This document shows, in pieces, positions 21,594-35,400 of a DNA stretch of 64,000 nucleotides. The DNA lies in contig JAVLUZ010000151.1 in NCBI GenBank assembly GCA_036768485.1, forward strand, positions 4,241,912 to 4,305,911, read 5' to 3'. This stretch comes from Mermis nigrescens. Lineage: Eukaryota > Nematoda > Enoplea > Mermithida > Mermithidae. The notes below the pieces were generated by a model. That model made no database searches. It had not been told where the DNA came from and was given only the letters and a program-made list of their open reading frames with translations. The position numbers were made by a program, and so were the translations under genes. Position 1 is the stretch's first letter. Each line of letters begins with the position of its first letter.

Positions 21594-21750
21594 CAGCAGA
21601 TTATACTTCGATTTTTGCATCCAATTTTTTAGCACGGATACATGCAAAGGTGACTTTTTCCACGTCCCCGTCTTTTATTTACTCAATAAGGCGTGTTTCC
21701 AAAAGTATATTCGTCCTTTTTTGTTCCATCGGAGCATTTTTCCTTGCTAG
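21594..21750 (+). mobile_element. Solo right arm of the CTAGCAAAG TIR family
   Basis: About 157 bp matching the right arm of 37878-38639, ending CATTTTTCCTTGCTAG and followed by TA. No left arm lies within reach upstream. Confidence 0.6.
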
Positions 21751-21752
21751 TA

Positions 21753-24228
21753 TTATATACACAAATGCGATCTGATAAATGGTACAGAAATACCACGATC
21801 TATATTTCTTGCAGTTGAAAAACAAAATGTGATTTTTATGCTTTTGCTTCTGACATCCCCCAAACAACGGACATATGTATGTACATAAGAACTCTAATTA
21901 TCTAAAAAATTACGCCATTTTAACTTGTTTGAGTTGCATATGTATGTAAATAAAATTAGTCATTAGAACTTTGTCAATTGTTTTAAGAAAATTTGCCTTT
22001 GATCGTGATAGTTTTTTTAAAAAGATTGGGTCAATGTGATCTGTAAAAATGTGTTGTCAGTGAGGAGGCTCAAATGATTAGACGTATGAAACCAAAATAC
22101 TTTTAACAGGTGCAGCAAATGTTAAAATACAAACAAGAGGGAGAAGCAATGCTAGATTTCAATCAATCACAGCAGATGTATGTGCATCTTTCGCTTTGTT
22201 TGCCTTCTTTTTATTGACAAATGTTATGATTTGATCTGTTACTTTGTTGTCTACGTTTCAATCAATATTGTACTGACTGCAAGAAATTCAAGGTATTCCT
22301 CGTCCAGAATTATCGGCTTTTAAGAATTGAAGTCATTATTAACCTTATAAATTTGCAAAAAACGCTGCGGCTAGAAAGTTTAGCAAAAAAATCATTGTCT
22401 TACGCTTCATTTTAAATTCTCCTGTCCGTCCGTGTCTGAACCAAATCCTCAAAATTAAAAAGACTTCCAAGAATCCGGAAGGGCTCCTGAATAGAGCTTT
22501 TAAATTTTTTAATGTTGTTTTTTAAAGATTTTTTGATGTCAATGTATCTCGATGAGGAAGTCGAAAAATGATGTTTTTGCCATGAATTTTTCAAGACTTT
22601 TTGACCCTAAATAATTTCAAGTCTATTCAGAATTTAGACGCTTCTCACATAAACGTCGCCAATGTGGCCGCCCTATCGGTTCATTGGATTTTTTTTGCGT
22701 CAAACTCACTAAATGGAACGAAATTTTTAATAATTTCTCATTTTTGCTTCTATTTTTCTTGTAAACGAAGCGATTTGTTGATTTAGCGTTTTTAATCCAG
22801 TAGAGTATAATGCGTGATAAATGCATCAGATTCCCGCTTTTTTGCCTCTTAACAGTTCTTTACAAAATATTAGTGAATATTTGATTTTTGCTTTTATTTT
22901 ATTTATTGAAATTTTGAAAACGAAAATTGATTGATTTTAGCGATTTTGTGCATACTTTCATGCAAAATAGACATATGTTGTACGAATTAACTTAAAGACC
23001 CAAATTACTGTTCTGTGTCTTGTATTTGTGCACTTGGCGTAAGCATATCAAAGATACTGCATCCGCTGCGCATCTAATTCGTAGATATAGCCAATTACTG
23101 TGCTGACTTCCGTCCGGAAAAAGCACGCCAAAATGCCGTCATATTTTTCAAACTTTAAATTATATTTGAATTGAGTATTTTTTCTGAAGTCGAAATGTGT
23201 AGCAGCAGTCCAGTCCAGACTGACGTGGGTAGTAATCCTACGTGTGCTGGCTGCTCGAAGAAATCGTAGAAAGTATGCTTTTTCGAGTATTCTCAGTTTT
23301 ATCTTGGCTCAGAAGTGTAAAATTTTTAAGTAAGTTTTTTACATTTTTCAATGTTTTTAAGTACTAAAAAGAACTTGCAACCTACGAAACGTCGAACAAT
23401 AGTGTTTTTGGCGTAAATTCCTGGTTTATGAGCTCAGAAAAAGACACTTTTTAAAAATTTTTCAATCGCTGACCTCAAAATTTCTATGCCGTTCATGTAT
23501 GGATGGCTAGTTATTTTTGCAGTTTTATCAAAACTACGATGATTCTGGCTCTAGGGAACGCTATTGACGTGGATGATTTTTTCCGGAATTACGATGCGTA
23601 ATTATTTTCGACCAATAAACTCATGTCAAACTAACTATCCTTAAGTACTCTTTACTTTCCATCATCTATTAAGAGAAAATTCTTGCAGTTACGTTATTGC
23701 TTGACTACGCACACATCGTTTGTATGATTTAACGATGCTTTTTCCAATTTCTCAGGACGTCAATGTCGTTCAGATTTGTCAATTACTTTCGCCCAATCTG
23801 ACTTACTCTGTTCAAACGCCACACTCTGAGAATTGAAATATCAAGATGTTGAATTTAATTTGCATACGATAAGTTCTTAATTTATAATATATTATGAATA
23901 TAATTATTCGCATGCAATTTTTTGTGTGAAACTTTATAAATCGACATAAATTTCCATGTAAAATGCGCTTTATTCACTTAACCTTCCAAAGTACATCATA
24001 TTTTCAGAATTACTATTCCTTTGTAAATATCGGCTCAATTAAAAATTTACTTTTGACCATCCTATTTAGCGCATTACTGAGTATAGGTATTTATAAATTG
24101 TTGTGAAAATTTACGGTTCGGTTCGTAAGGCCAATTTCGCTCTACAAATGTGGCATAATTCCGCCCAGTTAGCACAATTACTGCAGATTGACTGATGGGA
24201 TAATATCCCTCACAATTACATAAAGCGG
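21753..24228. other. Mostly unassigned stretch, one reverse R1 copy
   Basis: 23340-23525 is a diverged reverse copy of R1. No exon, RNA gene or other element boundary is recognised in the remaining sequence. Confidence 0.45.
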
Positions 24229-24593
24229 CAGGGCTGTATTTAGGGGGCCCTGACCGGAAAATAAAATTTGTTATGTAAGATTATGCGCGGGAAGATGGAA
24301 AAATTGCCTGGTGCTTAACGTAAAGTTTTAAAATTTTCGTCGCTTCGGGCCAGATATGAAGTATTTTTTATAACTTTGTCTCAGGCGCGATTAAAAAACG
24401 ACACTTTTTAAAGACTTTTGAGTAAGAAATATTTTTTTTGAAAAGTTCAGATTTTATGATTCTAACGGATAGAGCGCGCCGAAAAACGTCGATTAATACG
24501 GTTTTCGCGAGCTATCCCAACGAATTTTCCGAGATATAGACCGATTCATGTTGGATCCGCCCCCTCCTTGGCTGGATCCTAGATACGGACCTG
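24229..24593. mobile_element. hAT-like MITE, CAGGGCTGTATTTAGG family
   Basis: Starts CAGGGCTGTATTTAGGGGG and ends CTAGATACGGACCTG. Flanks TAAAGCGG and TGTAGCGG match at 6 of 8. The interior is shared with lipase intron 2 (27570-27900 and 61450-61760), including CACTTTT blocks and CTATCCCAACGAA. Confidence 0.6.
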
Positions 24594-24602
24594 TGTAGCG
24601 GA

Positions 24603-25609
24603 ATATTTTTATTATAATAACTTGATTTAAAAAATCAGCATATGCATAATTGATTTAAGACAAAAAAAATTAAGCACTTTTGGCACAGAATTTCCTAAGA
24701 TTCTAAATTTTACGAAACATCCTGCAACAAATGCGATTTTAAAGGGAAAGCGAAATAGACAATTTAAAAAGCGGCAAACAACGCTATATGTAGCGCGCGA
24801 ATAGCGAATTTATTGATCAATTTTCTAACTGTTTGGGCGAAAGTCGGAGTAGCTTCTTTTTCCGCAAAATTCTAGATCCGCCGTTGCACACAAAATTAGA
24901 TAAGACATTAATTTGAGTCTTCTTCAAACAACGGCTATAATCTTTAAGATTTTAAATTTTTAAATTTGCGTAAAGCTAAGAAACATTATTCGTTTTCGCA
25001 CTCTTTGTAAAGCCGAGGTTAATTAGTGACAATAGTCGCGTGTTTCGGATTGTTGGTCCTGAAATGTGTTGTTGGAAACCTCTGTGTCATTTATTGATCA
25101 TTGAAGTGATCCGACGTTATTTTGCAGGAAAGTTTTGTATGGCTTGTGTTGTTTTGACCACGAGGGTTTCGGGTCCACCCCACACATCGGCGTGGAGGGT
25201 TTTGGGGATTTTACACTCCCTTCCCAGAATCTAGTAGATCCCCTAAAATCTATAGACACCCAGAATTGAATTTTATGCATGTTCTCTTGAATTTTTGCCG
25301 ATTTTACACATCACCCAGACCCCCTGAATTTGGCTGCTGCCAACGTATGGTCTAGACCATAGACGCACAGCATGGCCGATAGCCGGTCTAAGAAGTGTTA
25401 GTTGTTGAGTATTTTTGGATCAAAATGACTTCTAAAAATGGTGTTAATATTCTACACTTTCTGGTCATTTTCGAGCACTTTGAAGAAAATTTTCAAATTT
25501 TATACATTTTTGGCCTTCATTTTGCCTCATTTTCCCTCAAAAATTTCCCATTTTTTTATTATGGGCCTCCAGATCCTCAACCCCCCTTCCTAAGTGCATG
25601 TCTGGTCTA
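24603..25609. other. Gene-free stretch with two repeat fragments
   Basis: Near 24880-24900 is an inverted end of the GGCGGATCTAG MITE family. About 25160-25375 is a relative of the 36158 MITE (starts near CACACATCGGCGTGG, ends GCTGCCAACGTATG) without a clear target duplication. No gene is seen. Confidence 0.45.
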
Positions 25610-25825
25610 GATTTCAAAGATAGAAAAATATGAAATTTTTCTGGGAAAATGAGGCAAAATAACGGCCAAAAATGGATAAAAATCGGTAATTTTTCCTGAA
25701 AGTACTTGAAATATACCAAACGATAACGTCGTTTTAACGCTATTTTAGCATTTATCCCAGTGCTGAGGTCATTTTGGCCAAAAGAGCTCACTAACCGACC
25801 CTCCTAGGCCGGCTGACCCCCAGAT

Positions 25826-26273
25826 CATAGTATTCCAAGGTCTAAAGTTCAGGAGGGGGTGAAATCCCAAAATTATGGACCACTTAATTTAGAGTCTAGC
25901 CTTTTTTGCAGGTCAAATATGAAAAATGGCTAAAACTTCCTATATAGCATGTTTTAATGTGAAAAACTGCATTTTTAACTACTTTTTGTCCCATTTTGAC
26001 TAGTTTTGTCACTCTTGTGAGTAAAAAATATAAGAATTCATCGAAAATTTTGACTTTTCAGATGATTTTAAGTTCATTCTAGGTGTTTTATGAGTAAACA
26101 AAACAGAAATGTATTAGTCGTAACGAAGCACCGAAAATTTTTAATATCTGCGCTGCTTTTGTGCCCAAAAATCATGCAGAAAATGTTTGATAGCTCAAAA
26201 TCGTCCGAAAGTGATTCAAGTCTCGGACCCTGAGGTGGGAGTAATCCCCCCGCACCCCCTATGGGAATGTGTG
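25826..26273 (+). mobile_element. Non-autonomous hAT-like element, CATAGT family (448 bp)
   Basis: Starts CATAGTATTCCAAGGTC and ends GGGAATGTGTG. Flanks CCCCAGAT and CTCCAGAT match at 7 of 8. The orthologous position upstream of lipase copy 2 (near 58280) lacks it and reads straight through CCCCCAGATTGGCC, so it inserted after the duplication. Confidence 0.8.
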
Positions 26274-26468
26274 CTCCAGATTGGCCATACTGAGTGTCTA
26301 TGCTTCTGATCATCCCCCTTCCCGTGTAGCGCTTCAGTTTCAGAGCTGGTCTTGTGACTTTTGAAATTCTTATACGCACATGAAAATCGATTCCTTTTTC
26401 ATGATATGCGTCCTTTCTTTGCACCTTTAATTATTTGTTTTTTTTAATTCAATCAGACAATTTTGTAA

Positions 26469-29400
26469 ATGCCGCATATTCTTAATCTGCTGTTTCTGAT
26501 ATCTTATACCGCCCTTTCGAATGCAAGCCGCATCGGACCTCATTGCCTTCGTCAATCGACCATTCAAACAGTTTTGTCTTGGAGCAAAATCCAAAGTGTT
26601 GTGAGCTGCGGAATATTGGGTAATTTTTCGAATAAAGAACACACCCCATGGAGCCATCATCCCAACGTACCCTTGTGCAGTGATAATGTTTTGCCGAAAT
26701 TTCATTTGTATTGGAAGGTAAGCTCGCAATTATACGCGGAATGCATATCATTATTAATAGGATTTAATGAATGATTAATAAAAAATATTAAAGCTTATAT
26801 ATTCAAAGCGTAATTCCTACTCGCGCGATCAACAAATTGATTTTGAGCTGATTTGTTCGTTCCTTCTACGTTTTCGTATGTTCCTTCTACGTTTATATCT
26901 CTAAGAGAGATATTTTTCAGGATGTAGCCGTAGCAGGAGTTCAGCATAAATTAATTGCGTACGTGAATTTGAGCATGGATTCGATAGTTGATAATGTGAC
27001 GTGGAATAATGTGACGTGGAGTAATGTGACGTGGAATAATGTGACGTGGAATAAATCAAAGGAAGTTTTCATTGTCGTTCATGGTATGGAGTCTCAATGG
27101 CCAACTTCATGGATGGAACTGGTGAATCGATCGATAATTAGTTTGGTATGTTTACCATACATGTACAACTAGAAAATCATGGAGGAAGGGGGGGTCAGGC
27201 CCGTAAAATTTTCAAGAAGTGCCTTTTGGGCCAAAAACGACGGGTACATGTCTCAAAAACAATGTTTTTAGACGTCATAGACAATCGTCGCTTTTTCTAG
27301 TACATAAAAAATGAAGTAATTTCGAAAAAATTTGAAAAAAATCGGGAAAATGCGCAAAGTACAGTAAAAACATGTGTATATGGCGCGAAGCGCCGAAATT
27401 TTGAGACTTTTTAGCCAAAACTGAGCTAAAAACGCTTAAAAAGTACATTTTTTACAATTTTTAAGAAAAATCGACAATTCTGGGGGGTCGCAGCCATTTT
27501 CGCGGGGTTCAGCAACCATTCTGAGGACGGTAACCCCCCAAGAACACGTAATGATCTTTACCCTGGGAGAGCCGTATTTAAGTTTGGCCCCTAAGCCGAA
27601 AAAATTTTTGAAATGTAAGCTAATGCACGTTAAGAAGTGAAAATTTGCGTCGCGTTCTCAGAAAAAATCTTCAAATTTTAGCAGCCAGCAAAGTATTTCC
27701 TATAATTTTGTCCCCAACGCGACAAGAAACGACACTTTTCATAACCTGTTCGGATAAAAGAAAGCTTTTTTTGAGATCTTTTATGTTCATTATCTTAATG
27801 GATATTGCATGCTGAAAAGACATTGGCAAAAGCAGTTCTTACTATCCCAACGAAGTTTCCGAAATGTAAACCAATTTATGCCGAGTCCCCTGCAACCCCT
27901 TCGCAGACACGTAGTTGTGATGGGGGAATATGGGGGACTACTGCCCCCTCTCCATAATTTTTAAAGTAATAGTATTTTTTGTAAGGCTCCCCAAAGGGAA
28001 AAATTGAAAATTCTTCTAGCGTACTCGAAAGACCCCAAAAATTTTTGACGCTTTCAAAATAAATGGTTTTGAAATTATTTATCCTCTAATAATTAGGGCT
28101 CACTGAGAAACACTCAAAAATACCTACCATTATTTTGTTTATCTACAAGTATTTGTTGAGATATTTGACTTCAAAATTTTAGTCCCTCCCCGAAATTCAG
28201 AAGGCCAGCTACGTGCCTGCCCCTTTGGGCGAATTCTGAATACCGACCTGCTCAAAACTTATGCATGCATACTACATTTAAACGTGGCCTTTATTTACCA
28301 TGCTATGCAAGCTACAAATAACTCGATAGGTTATCCAGAGTACTGAAACATAGGAAATAACAGCAATTCGAATCTATGAATGTTTTTATGCCTAAATTTT
28401 ACTAATTTGAATTTAAACACTTTTACGTTCGAAATTGTGCCGAAATTTGTGAAATTTTTTAATAAATTTCAGCACCGAAAATCATTTTGAATAAAAGTAG
28501 GCAACGAAAACGGCGAGAAACGCTATTTCTGCTCGTGAACAGCTGGCTATTATATATACCAATTTTAAATGATATGGAAAAAGTTGGCTAGATTAATTAT
28601 ACAAAATTCGTAATATTATGCACTCAAGCCGCATTATGCATTCAGGACAAGAATGTTGTACTAGTGGATTGGTCTGAGGGCACCAATGAGCAGGACTATG
28701 GTCAAACAGCGGCTAATGCTCGACTTGTCGCAGCTGCAGTGGCCCATTTTTTAAAGCAGATGACCGACCATGACCTGTTGTCCATTTCTAGAACGAATTT
28801 GATAGGATTTAGCCTCGGGGCCCACATCTGCGGGTTGATAGGCAAACGCTTTCAGAGTCCCAAGATAAAAACAATCGTAGGTGAGCGAAATTCGGCCGAC
28901 CAACCAATAAATAGTAGTAATAGCCATGCGCATAGGTGGGCAGCACCGAAATCTGGGGTTTGAAAAAATTTCTGGAGGGGGTGGAAAAATTTTCAAAGGT
29001 CAAGAAATGGTCTTAAAAGTGGTCGTATGCACACGTGGGCGTGGGGGGTTTGGGAGGTAGGCACCCCCAGAAGGTGGAATACCTCCCTCAGAAATCAAAC
29101 TACCAAACGTCTAAAAATGGTGTTTTTTTCACCATACGACCACTTTTTAGACCATTTTTTGACCTACTGAAAATTTTTACCTATGGTCGTATAGCGAAAA
29201 AACACAATTTTTCGACATTTCTCATCGAGCACTATCCAATAGCATCAAAAAATCGCTAAAAAAGCAAGGAAAATTTCAAAAATTGAATTCTGGGGGAGGG
29301 GGTATTTAGAATTCTGTGGCGGTATTCCAACTCCAAGGAAGTGCATACCCCCAAAACGCCCCCACGCCCACGTGCGGCCATGTGTGTTCTGGGGGATAAG

Positions 29401-32400
29401 CCAAAAAACGGCTGCCGCCCCCACCAAAATTGCTGCTGACCACTTAGAAGTTCGCGTTATACTCATTTTCTGACTACATTTTGATGAATTTACTAAAACT
29501 TTTTGATTTTTTTTGGAATGTTTTACTTTTTATTTGTTTAAAAAGAATAAGCAATCTCTCAATCGTCGAAAAACGGCGTTTTTGACAGGTGTTCATAGGT
29601 TCTGAGCTTAAAAAGGTGCTTTTTTAACATTTTTTCACGCTGAATCCCAGAAATCCGATGCTGCGCATGTGTGGTAATACCTCGAATATTATAATCAGAC
29701 TAAGAGTCGAAGTAAAAGATAATTAAGGTAAAGCCCACACCCAGGTAAAACCTCAAATCCCATATTGGGGCAAACCACTTTTCGAAGCTGAACAATGAGT
29801 CCAAAATACCTCAACAGATTTCGGTAGACCACCAGGATTGAATTTTTAGTGCGTTTTTCTACGATTTTTTGGACTTTTGCTCCACACTCCCCTCACTAGA
29901 ATTTGATCGCTGCATGTAAATAGCCAAACACGGTTCTTTGCCCGGACGGTCAAGAAGTTGTAGTCATACATGCACAGCATAGGAAATCTGGGAGAGCGGG
30001 GAATTTGAAAGTGTCCTTTTTAGGCCCGAAAATAGTGGGTACGCGTCGAACAAAAACGTCCTTTTCCGGTGTTTCTAACGATGCTCTATCTTTTACAACA
30101 TAAAAATCAAAAATTCTGAAAAAATCGAGATAAGTAAACAAAATGTTGTCAAAAAAGTAGTTTATGACGCGAAACGCCGAAAATGTGACACTTTTGAGCA
30201 AATAGGTAGCCGAAAACGCTTATAAAGCATCTTTTCTGTAAATTTTCAGGATATCTTTGGAAACTTCTGAAAAGTCGCGAATGGGAGTGAAAAATTTCTA
30301 AGAAGGAGTGAAAATTTTTGGGAAGAGGGGGTGTTTAACCCCCCCAGATCATGTCTGGTCGTAGCCTCAATGCTTAAGAAATTTTTATGTACGTGTTTTT
30401 TAATAGTAATCTCGCCTGCTATATTTTCCTGGATTTAAACAAACGTTCACAAAATGGATTTAACAATAAACGTGAAACTTTTTTTAGAATTAAAAGTTTT
30501 TCGTCGATGAATTATCATGATATTGTAATCTGTTACATTTGCGCGAAAGTTTTTTCACTAAATTCAGTCCGCACACGATGCAGCAAACAAGTTAAAATTA
30601 GTGCAAAAGAATGAATGTATATTCAATAATTCGATAAGTATTTTTGTTTTGAAAAAATATCGTGACCTCATTAATAGAAACCGAATTATTTTGTACACTA
30701 CTAGGCTTAGATCCAGTTGGTCCTCTATTTGCGTGCCAAAATAATCAGACGCGGTTGAATGAAGGAGACGCTGATTATGTCCAAATATTCTACTCAAACA
30801 TCGGAATTAGCCTAACATTTCTCGAATTGTTGAATTCAGCCAATTACCGTGATTATGGGGACATGCAGGTCGAATATGGTCACGTTCATTTTTACATAAA
30901 TGGTGGAATAAGACAACCTGATTGCGAAAATGGTACTGTAATGACAGTATTATACAGTTAATACAATAATTAGGATTTTTAAAATTATTAGAATTTTAAA
31001 TATTCTAAATTTAGTACTAGAACCTAAAAGACCATTTAGATGAAGGGAGTTTTCAAAGGTGGCCATCAAACGGGAGCGCATGATTGAGATAGCGGAGGGT
31101 TTTGTGGCCTTGCTTGACCCCCCCCCTCAGAATCCCATTCAGCTCTCCCCTCCTCCTAGATTCCGGAAAACCTTCCATACAAGCGATATTTCAATGCCGG
31201 TGAATTGGGTTCGTTGAGAAACATAAAAAAATCCTGATTTTTTGCCTCTACTATATTTATTACAAATCTTTCTTACGATTCTAATCATATTCCGCAATTT
31301 CGGGAACAACAGAAAAACCCAATTGCGAGCCCTAAGAACGGACATTTGGAACTTTTTACTGAACCTTACCGGGAATAATGGATTCCCTCCGTGGTCACTA
31401 AGCGTATTTGCGCCTCCGAAATTGCATTCCATCACTCTTCTCGGAGGAATACGCCATTCCCCAGATTTTCCCGTATGTATTTTTTCAACAATTTTTTTAT
31501 TAGCTTTGGTCGGACAAATTTTTGAGCTCTGTGTACATCTAAGTTTTTCAGACTGGTGCACAAAAATTTAGAGTCACCCACTCACCCTGCGTCATTACAG
31601 CATTAGGCATTTAGCCTTCCGTTTACCATCATATTTTTGCAGTCGAAGTGCACCTTCACAGCAAAAACCCCTAGTCCATCTTGAGCTACACCTTCTTTAC
31701 ATGCTGTGACAATTATTACTTTCATTTAATGCAATTTTTATGCTCTTTCTAAATATTTAAGTTATTTTCTGTGAAAAATTTTTTGAAAGATGTAAAACTA
31801 AAAAACTATTACAATGCATAAGAATATGCGCTTGCTGGATATCCATGCAAAAATAAGAAAACAGATTTTTTTGTTGCATTAAACGCAACCAGGGTTGCAT
31901 TCAAAAAGCTGGACAGGAATGAACCACTAAATTTATCCTTAGATCCTTATTTTCCCTTTTCGAGTTTTTGCGATATCACTGTAAATAGGCCGAAAAATGC
32001 TCATCACGTACTACTATATAACTTCTCATCAAGCTAAACCATTAAAGACGATGTAACTGAAGCAAAAACGAAGCTAGACAAAGTTTTGGACACTTGGATA
32101 AGGAAGAACAGAAAAAAATGCCGATGAGGTGATACATTATGCCTCCGGAATAAGGCACGGTAAACGGAGGGTTAATAAACAAATCTGATACGTACTACAA
32201 TCAAATCAAAAGCATCAAAATACAAAAAACTTAATTTACGCAACATTGTTCCTGTAATCGATAGTTTGTTGCTTAGTCTCTTGCATTAAAAGGTGCCTAA
32301 AGAAGCTGCAAAGCCGTATCGTTCATTATGTACTCGTCGCGCGTACAAGTGCAACTACATTGTATATGTTGACAGTATTTTCCACGCACAAAATTTTTCG

Positions 32401-35400
32401 TTTTTCAGCCATATATAGTTAACAAACCCTGGAAATTCAGCAACAAAACATTTAAATTATTCATCAGAAAATAAGATGGCTATCCAAAATTCTATAGTAT
32501 AATTAATTCAGGTCATACAAAGCCCAGTGAAGTTTATTAGTCAGCCTTGGTGGATCGGTTTATTGGTTTCAAACATCCTGTTTCTCCCATCTAACAATAC
32601 ACAACCGGTTTCTAAGTAAAAGGGCCCAGAAAAGCATTTCTCAAATTTTGAACAGTCGGTCCTCGATTGATCAACAAAATCACCAACACAATATGCAGAT
32701 GCCGAAGGTTAATTTATGAGATCGGCTACAGTACATTCCTCATATGTATATTCCTTAAACGCGAAACAATTTCTAGCTAGTCAATGCCCTTGCAAATGCA
32801 AATTATTTCAGCTGCAGTCAGAAATGCTTCTTTACTAAATTATGGCAGGATCAATAATATGCATACCTTTCATGAAAAATAGAAAATCCGTTTGACTGTC
32901 AAGTGCGATCTATATTGATTTCCTTTAATTCCGCAAATCGTTCAAACTATTACTTTTTACTTAAAAACGTAATGAAAATTGTTCAAAATATTGCTGCTTT
33001 CTTTTCGTGTCTTGCTATGTATATTTAGCCACGTAAATCTAATGACTTGCCTCAATTAATATCATTATTACGCGATACAATTTATACATACATGTCTGTA
33101 ATTTTAAGTACGAAGTATGCTGAGATATGTGAAAAAAGGCGATTGCAATAGAGATCAATCTCGGATTAATTACAGCGTGGATGAAAGTTGATTTAGGCGA
33201 TCAGGAAAATGAAACAAAACAACGCAAGTCAGTTTTAATCTGGCAGTTATCCGGTATTAATCCGGATAATCCACAAAAATTAGTTAAAAACGAGCATTTA
33301 ATAGCGTGACAGGTCTACTAAAGTATAGGCAGGCTTTAGCACGCATCTATGCGCAAATTCGCCTTAAATACGCAAGTATGCTTCCGCCATGTTAATCGAC
33401 GAACGCGCTAGAACAAAAGCAGCACACAAAGTACAGCTCGCGCGGAAACAAAAGGGCAAAAGTTCAGGGAAAATGGAAATACAGTAAGCGTTACCCGGAA
33501 GCACGCAAAACATGCTCAAACCATGTAAACGATCTCCAAATATCAGCAGGCCCGAACCATCATTTGGCAGCCTGCCAGATCATCCATCAATCCGAAAGAA
33601 TTCAAAAGTTCTATATAAAGCTGATTACAGATAATTCGCTCAGCCTTTTGCTGCTGACGCCGAGTGTGTCTCAGCCTTTTGCTGCTGGCGCCAAGTGTGG
33701 CTCAGCCTTTTGCTGCTGATGCCGAGTGAGGCTCGGCCTTTTGCTGCTATCGCCGAGTGTGGCCCAGCCATTGCTGTGCTGCGGAACAACTAGGTCATTT
33801 ACTATTTTTATTTTATCATCACTCATTCCATCGCCGATACAATTATTATTTACTCTACTTATTCATTGCTTTCGCCATAGCCAAATTTACATTTTATTAA
33901 TATTACGATCATCGCCTCATCGTATATCATTAGCTCTTAATTTTATAACCTAATTTATTTGGCCATTCGTATATTGACACAGAACGTGAGTTTTTATTCG
34001 TCTTAATTTGATAGTGTCTGGGATTACAAGGGTTATTTTCTAAATAAAATAATCCAAAATCTCTGTCTTCTTGAACTAAACGTGTCACGTATTTGGATAT
34101 AGATTTAAGTGATAAATTAAGGTTAAGGAAGCGTACTAAACGTGACAAAGTGCAACTACAATTGTGTATGCTTACAGTATTTTCCACGCACAAAATTTTT
34201 CATTTTTCAGCCATATACAGTTAACAAACCCTAGAAATTCAGCAACAAAACATTTAAATTATTCATCAGAAAAACAAGAAGACTATCCAAAATTATATAG
34301 TACAATTTATTCAGACCACACAAGGCCCAGTGAAGCTTATTAGTCAGCCTTGATGGATCGGTTTATTGGTTTCAAACATCCTGTTTCTCCCTCCTAGCAA
34401 TATACAACCGGTTTTCAAGTAAAAGGGCCCAGGAAAGCATTAGACTTTTTCTTTCTTGAATTTTGAACAGTCGGTCCTCTATTGATCAGCAAAATCACCA
34501 ACAAAATATGCAGATGCCAAAGGTTAATTTATGAGGTCTGCTAGAGTACATTACTCATACATATGTATATTCCTGGAACGCCGAAACAATTTATAGCTAG
34601 TCAATGCTCTTGCAATGCAAATTATTTCAGCTGCAGTCAGAAATGCTTCTTCACTAAATTATGGCATGATTAATAATATGCATACCTTTCATGAAAAATT
34701 GAAAATCCGTTTGACGTTCCTATACTCTAACATCATGAGGAACACTCTGCAGTGACCTTAAAAACGGCGAACAGATGCAGATTTGGTGTCATGAACTGAT
34801 CTAAAAACTTGGCATAAGTAAACCTGCTACTTTCCTCAAAGAATAAACTTTACAAATTACTTGTTGTAGCTTCCTTATCTATTTGAGAAGGGCGCCTCAA
34901 AACATTTTTGCACATCTATCTATGTATGTGCATAGGTATGCGTATTGGTTTTGAATAGGGTTAGGCTTAAGCTTAGTAGTTATGATTAAGGCAAGGATTA
35001 GTTTAGGGTTAAGTTGGGATTAGTTAAGGAAAGTTAGTTTAGGGTTGTGTTGAGATAAGGATAGGGTCAGGTCATGGTTTTTATGTATTCGGCAAAGATT
35101 TTCCCCGATGAACAAAAATTTTTCAGCACCGTCTTTGTACATGTACAAAGATTTTTGGGGAGACAAAAACTGTAAAAAGGTGTGAAATTCCAAAAATTTT
35201 CGGCGCTTCGCGTCAAAATGAGTAATTGTTTGTCCGATATATCTTTAAAATGGCAGAATTTGCATCCAGAATGCAAAAATGGCAAATTGAGACAATTCTT
35301 AGTAATTTTTGGCGTCAGAAACCCAGAAATTAGCTAAAATACGCTACCAAAGATCGAAAAACCCTGTTTTACCATACCAAAATCGCTACTGTACCAAATT

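Larger units (their letters stand above)
25610..29530 (+). repeat. Tandem-duplication unit, copy 1 (lipase upstream region to intron 3)
   Basis: Sequence from about 25610 to 29530 aligns in order with 58125-63011, interrupted by insertions private to one copy. Shared landmarks are the upstream phrase AGCACTTATCCCAG (copy 1 AGCATTTATCCCAG), exons 1-3, an hAT MITE in intron 2, and the GAATTTACTA block in intron 3. Exons are far better conserved than introns. Confidence 0.8.

Noticed and set aside
29035..29466. Small proteins in lipase intron 3
   Set aside because: They lie within, or extend across the edge of, the composite MITE 28931-29376.
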